NCBI GenBank assembly: GCA_038380795.1
Contig: CM076261.1
Span: forward strand, 39,023,866 to 39,087,865
Direction of reading: 5' to 3'
From: Pyrocephalus nanus
Taxonomy: Eukaryota > Chordata > Aves > Passeriformes > Tyrannidae
Length of the DNA: 64,000 bases
Under the pieces are notes generated by a model. It was given only the letters and a program-made list of their open reading frames with translations, was not told the origin of the DNA and did no database searches. Positions 24,101 through 32,999 of the stretch are shown piece by piece. Position numbers and translations under genes: made by a program. How positions within the stretch are numbered: position 1 is the first letter of the stretch; every line of letters starts with the position of its first letter.

Positions 24101-25107
24101 CTGGATTTGGCATATATCCAGGTAGCACCATGAGGGTGCTAGGTGAGTACCAGAGTGTACCAATATGAAGGATCAGGACAATATAAGATATAATCATATA
24201 AGCTCCATGCCATTTGGGCACTGTGTGACTGTGTGATATGACATTAAAGCCTTTCAGTGTTTGTTCAATAAGCCTACTACCCAGCCCACATGGTGAGATT
24301 GATTGGAGTTTCATTTCCCCTTTGGTAAACAGTGTGATTTCTGGTACTCTAATAAATCTCATAACTAGAAATAACTACATCACAAACCACAGGTAAGTTG
24401 GACATGGCCTGTGCATGAGGAAGCACAGGGAACATGAGATCTTCCCACTCTCTCTTGCTTCCCAGATCACAGCTCAGAGAGAAAATATTTCCAAGCCTTC
24501 AAGACAGGCTCCCTTATATGACAGTCTTTGTCCTGAGGAGACAAAAATGGAAATAATTAAAAGGTCCAGTGGAAGGCATTGGTTCTAAGAGCATCCTCAT
24601 GTCACGGGGGAAAAAATAATGGAACAAGAGTAAAGCTGCCACAGCAGATTGAGTTCACTGCGCTAAGCGTCCACCTTGTGAGGGGAAAATATTAATCATG
24701 TCTGTCTTCTTCCCTCTCCTTCCACAGGAAATGTGACTGGAAACAGTAACTCCACCTTTATCTCAAGTGGACAAGTAATGAATTTCAAGGGCGACATCAT
24801 CGTTGTCTACCTTAGCCAAAACTCTCAGGAGGGGACAGCGGCCTCCGGGCCGAACGAGGAGAACGTGGGCAGCCCCGTGCAGGAAGAAAACCTCAGCCGC
24901 TGCGAGACTTTTGCCGGCAATGCCCAGCACTACAAGGAGAAGTGTGCGGAGCTGCAGGGTGCCTGCCCAACACCAGGGAGTGGGGGGCCACGGTGGCCTG
25001 GCGTAGCCCTGGCCCAGGAGCGTGGCCCGTCCTGCTGTGGACAAGCCTCACAGCCCGTGCAGGAGGAGGGGAAGCTGGGACACTTCTCGGAGAAGGTGTT
25101 GAACTGA
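135..25107 (+). CDS. TNFRSF11A: RANK, TNF receptor superfamily member 11A (whole gene, 10 coding exons)
   Basis: This is the receptor for RANKL (TNFSF11), a type I membrane protein that recruits TRAF adaptors and drives NF-kB signalling, osteoclast formation and lymphoid development. Joining 135-197, 12446-12527, 13012-13137, 13684-13827, 14933-15026, 15386-15480, 16334-16441, 18259-18311, 19875-20715 and 24728-25107 gives 1986 nt, or 661 residues plus a stop. The human protein has 616. Residues 1-21 carry the signal peptide core. Residues 30-190 hold four cysteine-rich TNFR repeats with sequons at N101 and N170, both positions also glycosylation sites in human RANK. The transmembrane segment is 206-229. 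The cytoplasmic tail keeps PMEDEY (332-337), IVVY (560-563), PVQEEN (585-590) and PVQEEG (645-650), matching known TRAF-binding and lineage-commitment motifs. All introns have GT/AG ends and phases join. Identity rests on strong colinear similarity to human RANK as I recall it; the extra length is mainly in exon 9. Confidence 0.96.
560..1020. promoter_or_regulatory. CpG-dense block in the 5' part of TNFRSF11A intron 1
   Basis: Between about 590 and 1000 the sequence is GC-rich with frequent CpG, unlike the AT-rich intron that follows. It contains a CACGTG E-box at 822-827. It may be the downstream shoulder of the exon 1 CpG island or an intronic regulatory element. No protein-coding content is recognisable. 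Confidence 0.5.
2461..2580 (-). repeat. MIR-like ancient SINE relic, antisense
   Basis: Read on the + strand, this shows a run of ATC/TCA triplets, then TTTTCACCAAAGAGGAAATGG, then GTGACTTGCTGTAGGTCACAC, then a stretch rich in GGAGCAG. The order matches the reverse complement of the MIR CORE-SINE (GATGAGGAAACTGAGGC, then GTGACTTGCCCAAGGTCACAC). It is heavily diverged, so boundaries are approximate. Confidence 0.5.
9550..9680 (+). repeat. MIR-like ancient SINE relic, sense
   Basis: The key match is GTTCCTCATCTGCAAAATGA at about 9621, which resembles the MIR core TTTCCTCATCTGTAAAATGG. It is preceded by a diverged GACTTGATTTGG stretch and followed by a TCTCAGAAGGACACAGTGG stretch that fits the region after the core. 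The element is old and boundaries are uncertain. Confidence 0.5.
11773..11795 (+). repeat. (TTTG)n microsatellite
   Basis: Five to six TTTG units lie within intron 1, embedded in a T/G-rich stretch. Confidence 0.9.
12446..12527 (+). CDS. TNFRSF11A: TNFRSF11A coding exon 2 (start of CRD1)
   Basis: The exon follows a TCTGCTGCAG acceptor and ends CCAG before GTATGT (phase 1). It encodes residues 22-48 plus one base and includes [16 protein letters not shown], the first half of cysteine-rich repeat 1. The human counterpart is PPCTSEKHYEHLGRCC, so the cysteine spacing is identical. Confidence 0.93.
12528..13011 (+). other. TNFRSF11A: TNFRSF11A intron 2
   Basis: This short intron has canonical borders. 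A 9-bp duplication (GACAGCTTA twice) sits about 60 bp before the exon 3 acceptor. Nothing else stands out. Confidence 0.9.
13012..13137 (+). CDS. TNFRSF11A: TNFRSF11A coding exon 3 (CRD1-CRD2)
   Basis: The exon lies between a CAATCACAG acceptor and a CAAG/GTGAGC donor, both in phase 1. It encodes residues 49-90, including [19 protein letters not shown] and [15 protein letters not shown]. This is nearly identical to the human segment and is the best-conserved piece of the ectodomain, completing CRD1 and forming most of CRD2. Confidence 0.95.
13138..13683 (+). other. TNFRSF11A: TNFRSF11A intron 3
   Basis: Unique sequence with canonical splice borders; no repeat or gene is visible. Confidence 0.9.
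13684..13827 (+). CDS. TNFRSF11A: TNFRSF11A coding exon 4 (CRD2-CRD3)
   Basis: The exon lies between a TCTCCTTTAG acceptor and a CCTG/GTAAGA donor, phase 1 in and out. It encodes residues 91-138. It contains the sequon NST at 101-103, the C-A-C-T-V-G-Y-H-W turn, and the CDCC cysteine cluster at 120-123, corresponding to CECC in human RANK. Confidence 0.95.
13828..14932 (+). other. TNFRSF11A: TNFRSF11A intron 4
   Basis: Unique, AT-leaning sequence with canonical borders; no repeat or gene is visible. Confidence 0.9.
14933..15026 (+). CDS. TNFRSF11A: TNFRSF11A coding exon 5 (CRD3-CRD4)
   Basis: The exon lies between a CTACACACAG acceptor and a CCAA/GTAAGT donor, entering in phase 1 and leaving in phase 2. 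It encodes residues 139-169 and part of 170, including [15 protein letters not shown] and [11 protein letters not shown], matching the human KDTVCKPCLAGYFS and SSTDKCRPWT segments. Confidence 0.94.
15027..15385 (+). other. TNFRSF11A: TNFRSF11A intron 5
   Basis: This 359-bp intron has a long pyrimidine tract before its acceptor. Nothing else is seen in it. Confidence 0.9.
15386..15480 (+). CDS. TNFRSF11A: TNFRSF11A coding exon 6 (end of CRD4 and stalk)
   Basis: The exon lies between a CTTTTTTAG acceptor and a GACG/GTGTGT donor, phase 2 in and phase 1 out. It completes the NCT sequon at 170-172 and encodes the last ectodomain cysteines (171 and 190) and a short Ser/Glu-rich stalk. Reading through the donor stays open for 53 further codons to 15641. 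Confidence 0.93.
15481..16333 (+). other. TNFRSF11A: TNFRSF11A intron 6
   Basis: The intron separates the ectodomain from the transmembrane exon. Its first 161 bases remain open in the RANK frame to a TAA at 15639-15641. No AATAAA follows within the next few hundred bases. Confidence 0.9.
16334..16441 (+). CDS. TNFRSF11A: TNFRSF11A coding exon 7 (transmembrane segment)
   Basis: The exon lies between a CATCCTGCAG acceptor and an ACAG/GTACGT donor, phase 1 in and out. It encodes residues 202-237. Residues 206-229 are an uninterrupted hydrophobic helix, followed by the positive stop-transfer stretch KNRGKK. This matches the human transmembrane exon, which also ends in a basic stretch followed by LT. 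Confidence 0.93.
16442..18258 (+). other. TNFRSF11A: TNFRSF11A intron 7
   Basis: Unique sequence of 1.8 kb; no recognisable repeat or exon was seen between the transmembrane and juxtamembrane exons. Confidence 0.88.
18259..18311 (+). CDS. TNFRSF11A: TNFRSF11A coding exon 8 (juxtamembrane)
   Basis: This 53-bp exon lies between a TTCCCTACAG acceptor and an AAAG/GTAAAG donor, phase 1 in and phase 0 out. It encodes [18 protein letters not shown], aligning with human ANLWHWINEACGRLSGDK. The conserved tryptophan and Asn-Glu-x-Cys spacing support it despite its small size. Confidence 0.9.
18312..19874 (+). other. TNFRSF11A: TNFRSF11A intron 8
   Basis: Mostly unique sequence. An imperfect tandem duplication of about 30 bp (core CTTAAGTGACYWA followed by GTTCTTTC) lies at roughly 19563-19627. 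No exon-like segment was found. Confidence 0.88.
19563..19627 (+). repeat. Imperfect ~30-bp tandem duplication in intron 8
   Basis: Two adjacent copies share CTTAAGTGAC and GTTCTTTC with small differences between them. Confidence 0.6.
19875..20715 (+). CDS. TNFRSF11A: TNFRSF11A coding exon 9 (long cytoplasmic exon)
   Basis: The exon begins after TTTCTTTCAG in phase 0 and ends ATCTG/GTAAGC in phase 1, giving 841 nt and residues 256-535. It encodes the proximal cytoplasmic tail. PMEDEYMD (332-339) matches the human PTEDEYMD TRAF6 site. [13 protein letters not shown] aligns with human PFSEPLEVGENDS, with the leading proline changed to serine. The remainder is Ser/Thr- and Cys-rich and poorly conserved. 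It ends in three heptads [14 protein letters not shown] and SSTSDLP from a 21-bp tandem repeat. If the donor is skipped, the frame continues 12 codons to a TAG at 20751. Confidence 0.94.
20641..20703 (+). repeat. 21-bp coding minisatellite in RANK tail (3 copies)
   Basis: Three head-to-tail 21-bp units share the core ACAGMAGCACTTCAG and begin at 20641, 20662 and 20683. Each encodes one heptapeptide at residues 512-532. The first two differ only at their ends; the third has diverged more. The period is a multiple of three, so copy-number change would keep the frame. Confidence 0.9.
20716..24727 (+). other. TNFRSF11A: TNFRSF11A intron 9
   Basis: This 4.0-kb intron has a canonical GTAAGC donor and a pyrimidine-rich CTTCCACAG acceptor. 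It carries an AATAAA at 20807-20812, 54 bp after the stop reached by reading through exon 9. The rest is unique AT-leaning sequence with no repeat or gene that I recognise. Confidence 0.9.
20807..20812 (+). promoter_or_regulatory. Candidate intronic poly(A) signal (AATAAA)
   Basis: A perfect AATAAA hexamer lies 92 bp downstream of the exon 9 donor, followed within about 10 bases by the TG/T-rich stretch ATGTCTTTC. It could direct intronic polyadenylation of an isoform ending at 20753. Use is unproven. Confidence 0.35.
24728..25107 (+). CDS. TNFRSF11A: TNFRSF11A coding exon 10 (C-terminal signalling motifs and stop)
   Basis: The exon begins after CTCCTTCCACAG in phase 1 and ends at a TGA at 25105. 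It encodes residues 536-661. The first part, [15 protein letters not shown] followed by [16 protein letters not shown], is almost identical to human RANK and contains the IVVY motif. PVQEEN (585-590) and PVQEEG (645-650) match the two distal TRAF-binding motifs. The stretch between them is GC-rich and less conserved. Confidence 0.95.
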
Positions 25108-26294
25108 AGGGAAACGATGTCCTCACTGCGGGCCAGGGCTCTGACAGGCAGCCCCTGACGGGGCTTGGGGCTGCCAAAATCCCATGTATCCTGACAGACT
25201 GTGGGACTGTAGCTGCCCCTGGTGTCTCATGGAAAATTCTACAGCTGGATAGGATCCTTGTGACATGCAGTGGTGGTGCTCTCACTGAGGAGGTGACCGA
25301 TGGGGGCAGGCGCACACGTGAAGCTGGGTGCTCTGCCACCACGTCGCAGAAGCAGCAGCAGAGCTTTCTCCTCTCCCCCGTGGGGTGATGGGCTCCCTGC
25401 CTGATCCTGGTTCCCTGGCACCTCTCCCCAGCGAGCAACAAAAGGGAGTTAAGATCCTTTGGTCAGGGGACTCTGTGAGGAGGAGAGCTCTGCTGGCCGG
25501 GTGTGCGGGGCGCTCCCGGAGAGGGGACATCATGGCAGAGGACTGGACTTATGGGGGCCCCTGGGTTCCGCCTTGGGGTTTTCTTTTTGCAGCTAATCTG
25601 TACCCATTTTGCTGGGTCTTGGGCCTCTGGTAGTGGAAGGAAGCTGCCGACCTTTGCCTCCCTATGGTGATATGGCTGATGGCATCACCCCTTCCCATCT
25701 TTCCCCAAGGAAGCAGACGCTCCAGTCTCAAACCAGTGCCAGAGCCAAGATCCTGGTCTGCCCTTTATTAACATGTGGGTATAAATAGGTGTGTGTGATG
25801 CTGCCACAAGCGGATGATAAAAGGCAAAATACAGCTGATATGCCTTAAAAGCGTATCAGATTAATCTCGAGCAAAGAGCATTTATAGTGACCTTGATTCA
25901 CCTCTGACTTACTGCACCTTGCCAGAGGAGTTCAAACCCCTGGAGACGAGAGTGACATATGCCTGGTATGCTGCTTTGGGAACAACATTGCTGTAGTTTA
26001 AGACACATTGCTGGTAGCAGGTGGGGGAAGGGTGTGTGATAACCAACTGTGTGTATTTCCTTAGTGATAGAAGAGGGAGGGATTACCCAAAGACAGAGAA
26101 TTTGATCAGGGTCAAACACATGTTCCTTCATCTGCCCAAACAACTTTGTCATTCCCTCTGATATTTTCGTTAATGAACACAGACTTATTTAGTTAGCATG
26201 AAGCTATTTCCACAACTTGGCCTGTATGAGCTGAAGTCAGAGTGTAGCCACTGTCGCGCTGAGAGCTGATGAGCAATGGGACCAAAGGTTTGGC

Positions 26295-26300
26295 ATTAAA
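26295..26300 (+). promoter_or_regulatory. Variant poly(A) signal ATTAAA
   Basis: This is the second most common poly(A) hexamer, 1.2 kb after the RANK stop. It is a candidate for a shorter 3' UTR. Confidence 0.25.
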
Positions 26301-27883
26301 GAATAATAGTAGTTGTATTTAAAAGGGAGTCTCAGCTATTTAGTCGGCTTTGGCTCAGGTCCAATATCCTTCAGCCTCCTCCAGCAGCCTCTGTGGAGAA
26401 AAAGGTGAAGGCAACAGAATTTCAAGGAACTCTCAAGAGTAAGATTTTTAATGATTTCCTGACAAGAGGAAATGTTCTGACATTCTGCTGCATATATGAG
26501 CGCTGCAGTCACCTATGTGCAGCCTGAGCCTTCAGTAAGGCAAGTGCTGTGTTTCCTGCCAGACAGCAAAAGGATCTTTTACCTAGTGTAGTTTTGGCTT
26601 CCCTAGTGGAAAAGGTCTCTGGTAGGGAGGGCTTCTCTCCAGGAAGGTTTCAAAGCTGAGGTTGACTGTATAGCTGCTCTGTTTGCAGTAGTATTGCTCT
26701 GTAAGGGAAGACCACCTATAAAGCTGACAAGGTGACCACTGTCATGATGAGCTTCTTATGCATAAAACAAAAAGATAGGCTTAGCCACCTTCAGCCCTCA
26801 GGAGAATAATTCTGCATTGGTTATATACCTGGGATGTAAAGTTCATTACAAATGTAAGACTCCACTTGGGTGGCTGACAAAAAGTGTGCATGAGCAACCA
26901 GTCTGTGCAGCCTTCTTAAAACTAGACTACCCTAGCTTAGACTTAGTCAGGCAGGTAGATTGTCCCATTCAGTGATGGCCCAAGCTACCTCTGGCACTGA
27001 AGACATGTGGCTGAGGCTCTCTTATCTGTGGTATTCTTTTGTCTTTCCTGCTGGATCTTTTGCAACCTCTTTCTAGCCTCCTCTGGAGTAATTCTGTATC
27101 CCTTAGGCACTGGTGTAATAGGGACAAGGCAGCAGAACCACCTTCAGGCAAGGTGGTGCAGATATTTTCCCACTTCGTCTTAATTTTTTCAGTTGTATTT
27201 TCCTGGGAAGCATTCTCCAGAACATCAGTCCTTCTGGAAAGCATTCAACCAGCCCCATTTACAGGGCAGGTGGGACTGAATTCTTGTGCTCATCTCTGGG
27301 TAAATTACCTGTCTGAAAGTCTGTCTTCTCCTCCTTCTCCCTCTGGAGCTTCTTTCTTCCTTTGGTTTGTATCCGCCACCAGAGAGCAGGCTCAAAATCC
27401 TGGTTTGAGAGGAGATAATGGGAATTTACTACGTGTCCTCAATGAGGACACATTTTTCACTCGCTGAATTTCAGGTTTCTGCTGATCAAGGATTGAAACT
27501 GGGATCATCAGCAAGCATGAAGAAAAGAGTCTTGTGTGGGAAACGTGATGCACCAACAGGTCCAATTCTTTTTCTTCCTCCAGAGTCTACTCAAAAGTGA
27601 AGAAACAATATCACAGCCATCAGTATGCTGCATGTTCCCTGGGTCTCTGCCTGACTGCTTTGACATGGATCCCAAAGGGACTTCTTTATCCTCATGATTT
27701 CATTTGTCATCAGTTTGGAGCTGGGGCTGGTTTTAACGTCCGTTTGTACAACAGGGACCTATGCATTGGGCACTAATTTGGAGGCTTCTGGCTGCTATTG
27801 TAATACACATAATTAATGACAACAAAAATCTGAAAGATTTATTTGAGAAAAAAGTGAAGATTTTATTTCAATTAATGGGAAAA

Positions 27884-27889
27884 AATAAA
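27884..27889 (+). promoter_or_regulatory. Probable TNFRSF11A poly(A) signal (AATAAA)
   Basis: This is the first perfect AATAAA downstream of the RANK stop on the + strand. A genomic A-run follows 28 bp later and T/TG-rich sequence lies further on. Distance and context fit a cleavage signal, but the A-run complicates mapping. Confidence 0.45.
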
Positions 27890-27913
27890 AGACATTATTA
27901 TATGCCTGTGCCT

Positions 27914-27917
<4 letters not shown>

Positions 27918-27946
<29 letters not shown>
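27918..27946 (+). repeat. (A)29 homopolymer
   Basis: An uninterrupted run of 29 A lies 28 bp after an AATAAA. It may be a simple repeat, or the tail of a retroposed sequence. Confidence 0.95.
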
Positions 27947-27950
<4 letters not shown>

Positions 27951-29339
27951 AAAATACGAATATAAATACATTCCTGGTTAGGCTTTTGTAACATTTTTTG
28001 CATGTAGAATTGTTGTAACAAGAAGCACTTCCCTTCCATGGTATGTGCCACAACACACATTCCGCTCATGCACAGAACCAAAGAGGAGCTCTCATAGATC
28101 TAGTGTGGTAATGTTTTACTGCTGAGAACTAGGCACTGATTCCAACTCGTTCCTGAAACCTCCTCCTGCACAGCGTGCATTTTTACAAGTCTGAGGAGTC
28201 ACATGGCTTATACATGGTGAATATATTAGGTGTTCTTGAAACTCAGCCACTTCAGACCTGGAAGGACAGCAGTAATTCTGCACACAGCCATGGGAAAACA
28301 GGAACAATCTTTTGCTCGAGGGCACTGGAGGAGTCCTTCTTATCCCTGTGTAACACACTATGGCATTAAAGATCAATATGGACAGTAACTGCTGTTAATC
28401 TGTGTACTTTGCTACGTGTTCACACAGAGACTGGAAATAACTCTGCAAGGCTTACAGCATACCTGGGAGTAGCATGACTAAAATGTCATTTCTTCTTGTT
28501 CATTCAAGTTCCCTTCCTTTTATTATATTGATGGTATCTGAGCAATTACACCTCTGTGTCTATCATAAAACAGGACCCTGTTGTACAATGTCTCTGTGCT
28601 AATCAGATATTTAATAGAGCTACAGTTTTATAGATACCTCCATTCAAATTAGGCAGCAGTGTCCCCTCACCATCACTCACCCCCACACCCTTAAAAATAA
28701 TCTACAGTGACTGGAGAATTCACTTCCACCAGCACCTTGGCAGACCCCCGCATATACCTGCGTTTCCCGTTGCTCTCACTTTGTTACTGTGGTTGCTTGT
28801 TTTGTCCTTCTGCCAGGCATCAAAGTCGAGTGTGGCCTCCAAGTTGATTGTGTCCTTTCTGCAGCAAGGTTTGTTCCAGTCCTGCCTTCAGGCCCTCCAG
28901 CACACTTTTCACGTTGTCCAGCATCTGTTGTGTTGCCAAATGTGAGCATCCATGAGTATGAATTTAGGGTAAAACTGTTTTATTACAATTCTCTCTGGCA
29001 TACGAACAAGGCAGTGACGGCATAGCATTAAGGAACCATGATGCAGTAGACAAGCATGCCGGAGTGTCTGATCCAATATGTTCTAACATTCTTTTTTCTT
29101 TCTTCTTATTTTTCTTTTGGCTACCTGGCTTATGGTTTCTTTGTTTGGCTGAGGATTACCACAGCCCTTCTGGTTCCTTCCTTAGCTTGCCTGACCACTT
29201 CATTGATCCTTGGATATTGCACTGGTTTTTACTTGCACTGAAGCTGACAGGTCTGTTGCATCACATTTCTACTGGCGATCTCACATTTCTGTACAATAAA
29301 TGCAGATGATCATATGTGAAATTCCTCCTAATTTCAGCT
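27947..29339. other. Intergenic, no gene seen
   Basis: Unique AT-leaning sequence. I recognise no exon, RNA gene or repeat here. Confidence 0.7.
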
Positions 29340-29715
29340 TCACAGGAAAGTGTTAGAAAGGTTTCCAAGGAAAGCAAAGCAGCTCAGGAGTTTTTGGGAC
29401 CACCTGTACAAGCAGGTCATATAAAAGTCAGTGGGACTTGGCAGAATGCATCTGAGGCCACTGAGAGGGTTTGCCAACATCACTGCACGCTTTAACACCT
29501 TTGACAGGTCATGGAGTTCAGAGAAAGTCACAACTGGCTGGAAAAGGGCAAAAATTACACCCATCTACAAAAAGAGGGGGAAAAAAAGATTTGGGAAATT
29601 ACAGATTAGTCAACCTCACTTGAGTACCTTGAAAAAATATGGAACTTTTGGAAGCTATTTCTGGGCATGAAGAAGGCAACTGGGAGAAAACAACACATAA
29701 CTCAGCTAACTCAGC
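29340..29715 (+). mobile_element. CR1 LINE fragment, reverse-transcriptase N-terminal part
   Basis: In the + strand frame of 29431 the translation reads GLGRMHLRPLRGFANITARF, then WKRAKITPIYKK. These align with the CR1 ORF2 pattern GPDGMHPRVLRELANVIAR and DWKKANVTPIFKK at the start of the reverse-transcriptase domain. Further on, a frame-shifted stretch resembles the LEAISGH segment. Stops and frameshifts make it a dead relic. It continues in consensus order from the neighbouring antisense copy, but in the opposite orientation. Confidence 0.75.
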
Positions 29716-29719
29716 CTTC

Positions 29720-30640
29720 TCTCACTGTCAGCAATTCATTATTTGCTCCATAATTACTTCCACAGAGACTGGGGAGGATGACCTTTGTCATGAAGATCAA
29801 GGCAAAGAAGACATGAAGGAAAATCTTCAGATCTCCCTCTGTCATTTATAACTAACTTGCCAACCCCATTTAACAGTGGACCTACCTTTTCCTTGTCCTT
29901 CTGCTTGCTAACATACATGCAGTATGTTAGTACTTTCGTCTTGTTCTTGACATCTTTTGCCAGTTTGGGCTACGGCTGGGCTTTACTCTTTCTCTCTGCA
30001 TCTCTGCATGCCTCAGTGGTATTTCTGTATTCTGCTCTGGAAGCCTGTTCCCCTTTCCATCACTCTCATGTTCCTTTTTTTGCACCTCAGTTCTCTCAGT
30101 ATCTCACTGTTCAACCAGGCCTGTTTCTTGCTATGCTTGCTCCTTTTCCTGCTTAGGTGGATGAACTGCTCTTGTGCTTGGAGAGTGCTGTCTCTGAAAG
30201 TCTCCTAATGCTCCAGGTCACCCTTGACTTCCAAGATAGATTCTTTTGGGATACCTTCTAACAGCTCCCTGAGCAAGATGAAATCTCCTAGAAGGTCTGG
30301 GACTTTATTCTTCTACTCAACTTCTTTACACTCCTAATCTTATCAAGTGCTGCCAAGGCTGTCACTGTCAGTTTTCAATTTGTTTGAAGAAGATTTTATC
30401 TTTTTCTCTTAATCTATCAGGTCCTCCATAGCAAACACCTATCCCAAGCTCCACCATACCCTGTTGATGGTGACACCTCTGATGTTGACCTGAAGGCACT
30501 TAGCTGACCTGCCCTCTTGCCCGTGTCCTCAAGTTGCTCTTTTACTTGGAATATAATCCCTCCTCCTCTTCCTCCTTTTATCTTTCCTCAAAAGCTTGGA
30601 AGCTGCTGCTGTTTTTCTAATAGAGCTATTTCCTCAGTTG
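29720..30640 (-). mobile_element. CR1 LINE fragment, endonuclease-to-linker part
   Basis: On the - strand, broken frames decode in order to SKLLRKDKRRKRRR, then FFKQIE, then ELLEGIPKESILEVKGD, LQAQEQFIHLSRK, KKQAWLNSEILREL and KVGPLLNGVGKLV. These match the avian CR1 ORF2 segments LFRKDRPGRRGG, AFFRQL, LLGGIPWE, LQAQERCIPVSRK, RPAWMNKELL and NVGPLLNEVG. Several stops are present, so the copy is inactive. The 5' boundary is approximate. Confidence 0.78.
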
Positions 30641-32237
30641 TTTTCTAAAATGACAGAAACCCCCAACATTTCACCCAGTTCCCCACTGTTGTGCCTTTGT
30701 CTAGTTATAGGTCTAAAAACTTTATCTTGTGCCTGGGGATTCACCTTCCAATTTCTCGCCTGTAGGAGGGGGAGGGTGAGAAGCAAGGCTGGAGCTGGAG
30801 CAAGGAGCTGAGGCTGAAAGAGCTGTGCTCCCCTTTCTCACTGCCCTGTGGAGATGTGGGGAGAAGACAGCAAATTGCTGCTGCTAGATATGACCCCTAC
30901 CCCTCTGGAGGAGGCAAGGAGGGCAGCAGAGTCTCGGAGGCTTTGTTATTTCCAGTGGCCTCTACCAAATGTTACCAAGTGAGACCTGGGTCCCCTCTTT
31001 CCCACAGGGGAAGAAGCAGCCAGCAACTGATCCAGGGTTCCATCAGATGAAATCAGGTCTGTGTATGTGTGTGTCTCTCAAAAAAAATCACTGTATACAA
31101 AATGAACTGAAATTGGCCATAGGCAGCACATGAGGACAAACCAGTTCAAATGCAGAAACTACTGGCCTAATAGGTTATTTCTATTGATCTTGACTGGATT
31201 TTAATGGAAAGCTATTTATACAAAGTCTCAGTTATTTGAAGCACTGTAAATGAGGATTTAGAAGGTGTTTCTCAGCATGCAGTCCTGCCATTACAGTTCT
31301 CTATTACATAGCCTTTATGAAGCAGCTTACTTTCTTTATTCTCTCTGGCTTTGTTCAGTTTTAACATTCATTTATCTCTCTTTTCGTGTTGTAGGCACTG
31401 CTAAAGCACAAAAGTTCTTGCTCCCTGTGGGAATTACAAAACAGTCTCCCCAAGGACATTTGCCGTTTGCATCACTTCAGTTCCTCATTGGGTTTTTTGC
31501 AAGCATAGCTGGTGATAAATGAGCTAGACAACAGATGGTAGAGCTCATACTATAACAGAAAAAAATTTTCTTTAACAGGGGTTTCCACTTAAAAATGCAG
31601 CTGCCCACTGGTGCACGGCCAAATTTCCTTCTCAGAACACCCTTTGAATGTATTGGAGAATGGGATGGATGCAAGTAACTCTAATGATCATCTCAGCAGG
31701 CAACTCATAAATGTTTCCTGAACCCCCTGTTCTTTTCATCCTCACCCCATGGATCCAAATTGTCTGCTGAATGTGGAATACTTCAGGGATACATTAGAAA
31801 CCTGTCCAGTTCACTGTCTTCACTTACACAAAAAATTCATGGCAAGGGTTTTGTCTCCTTTGTCTGAAAGGATGCTTCAAGTATGATACAGGCATAAAAA
31901 AATCCACTTCAATGCTTAGGTTTTGTCAGTCAGGTTGGCCTACTATATTTAAGTGTTGATATGCTTTGAGTCTGTGCTCTTCAAAGTCATGTTCTTTATC
32001 ACGTGGCCACGGCATTACACTTTTATCTGCACCGTAGTAACTGTTACAGCTGGTGCTCTGTTGATCAAAAATACTAGAAATTAGCTTAGTGGTTTTGTTC
32101 TTCCTTAGGAGGAGACGGAAAAACACACTCAAGAATTCTGTCCCGTTAACCATTTTTAAAAGTCTTGAAGATTTGTTTCTTTTTGGATCTCCGTGTTTTG
32201 GTTACTTTGATGATAAACAGTCTTCAATGCCAGCATT
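30641..32237. other. Intergenic, no gene seen
   Basis: Unique sequence between CR1 copies; the small open frames show no recognisable protein family. Nothing is annotated with confidence. Confidence 0.65.
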
Positions 32238-32486
32238 TTATTCCTCACAGCATAAGAATAGGTTAGATACTAGAAAAAAGTTCTTCGCCTGGAGGGTGGT
32301 TGGGCACTGGAACAGGCTTCCCAGGGAAGTGGTCACAGCACCAAGCTTGACAGAGTTGAAGAAGTGTTTGGACAATACTCTCAGGCACATGGTGTAATTC
32401 TAAGGGATGGTCCTGTGCAGGGCTAGGAGTTGGATTGTACTATCCTTGTGGGTCCCTTCCAATTCAGCATATTCTGTGATTCTGTT
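32238..32486 (+). mobile_element. CR1 LINE 3' end, sense
   Basis: The translation includes RLDTRKKFFAWRVVGHWNRL followed by PREVVTAPSLTELKKCLDN, the C-terminus of CR1 ORF2 (family pattern FFTVRVTEHWNRLPREVV). A short 3' UTR follows, ending GGTCCCTTCCAATTC and then ATTCTGTGATTCTGTT, the 8-bp repeat tail of avian CR1. It is strongly 5'-truncated, as most CR1 copies are. Confidence 0.88.
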
Positions 32487-32807
32487 ACTTTTTGTTTCTG
32501 GGGATGACAGAAGGGCAGGATTGCTCTAAATCAAAGATGGAGTCTATTTCCAAATTAAAAAATCTCACATGATTCCTTTACTGGATGAATGGGCACAAAA
32601 GGCTTTGCCCTGCTTTACTGTGACCACAATATGCTTGCTTCAGGGACTGCAGAGCCACTGACTTGATTCCCTTGGAGTTCACGCTAAGCAAACCCAATCA
32701 CAGCCACAACTTCTTTAGCCTGCATCTGAATAACAGCAGCTGACTATGCTTCAAAGAGTAAAGCCATGCTTGGGTTTGGGGATTTTATGTGGTTTGGTTT
32801 TTTGTTG

Positions 32808-32826
32808 TTTTTTTTTTTTTTTTTTT
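32808..32826 (+). repeat. (T)19 homopolymer
   Basis: A pure T-run preceded by a TTG-rich stretch. Confidence 0.9.
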
Positions 32827-32999
32827 CTCTAGTATTCTTTCCCTATCCTAAGCTTATCATTCCTTTTTTGGCGCAAACACAAAGGTCACGGTTTTCAGCA
32901 TGGTGGGTGAGTCATTCTCATGTTCGAGCAGCGTGATCAAAATGGAAACTTGGGAGTCCCAACGTGGCGTGTATTCCACGCCGCCAGCGTGCACGAAGA

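Larger units (their letters stand above)
25108..27917 (+). other. TNFRSF11A: Probable TNFRSF11A 3' UTR
   Basis: The sequence after the stop carries no further coding exon. No AATAAA is seen on this strand before 27884, so the terminal exon probably runs to about 27.9 kb, giving a 3' UTR near 2.8 kb; the human transcript also has a long 3' UTR. A weaker ATTAAA at 26295-26300 could give a shorter form. The first 500 bp are GC-rich, the remainder AT-leaning. Confidence 0.55.
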
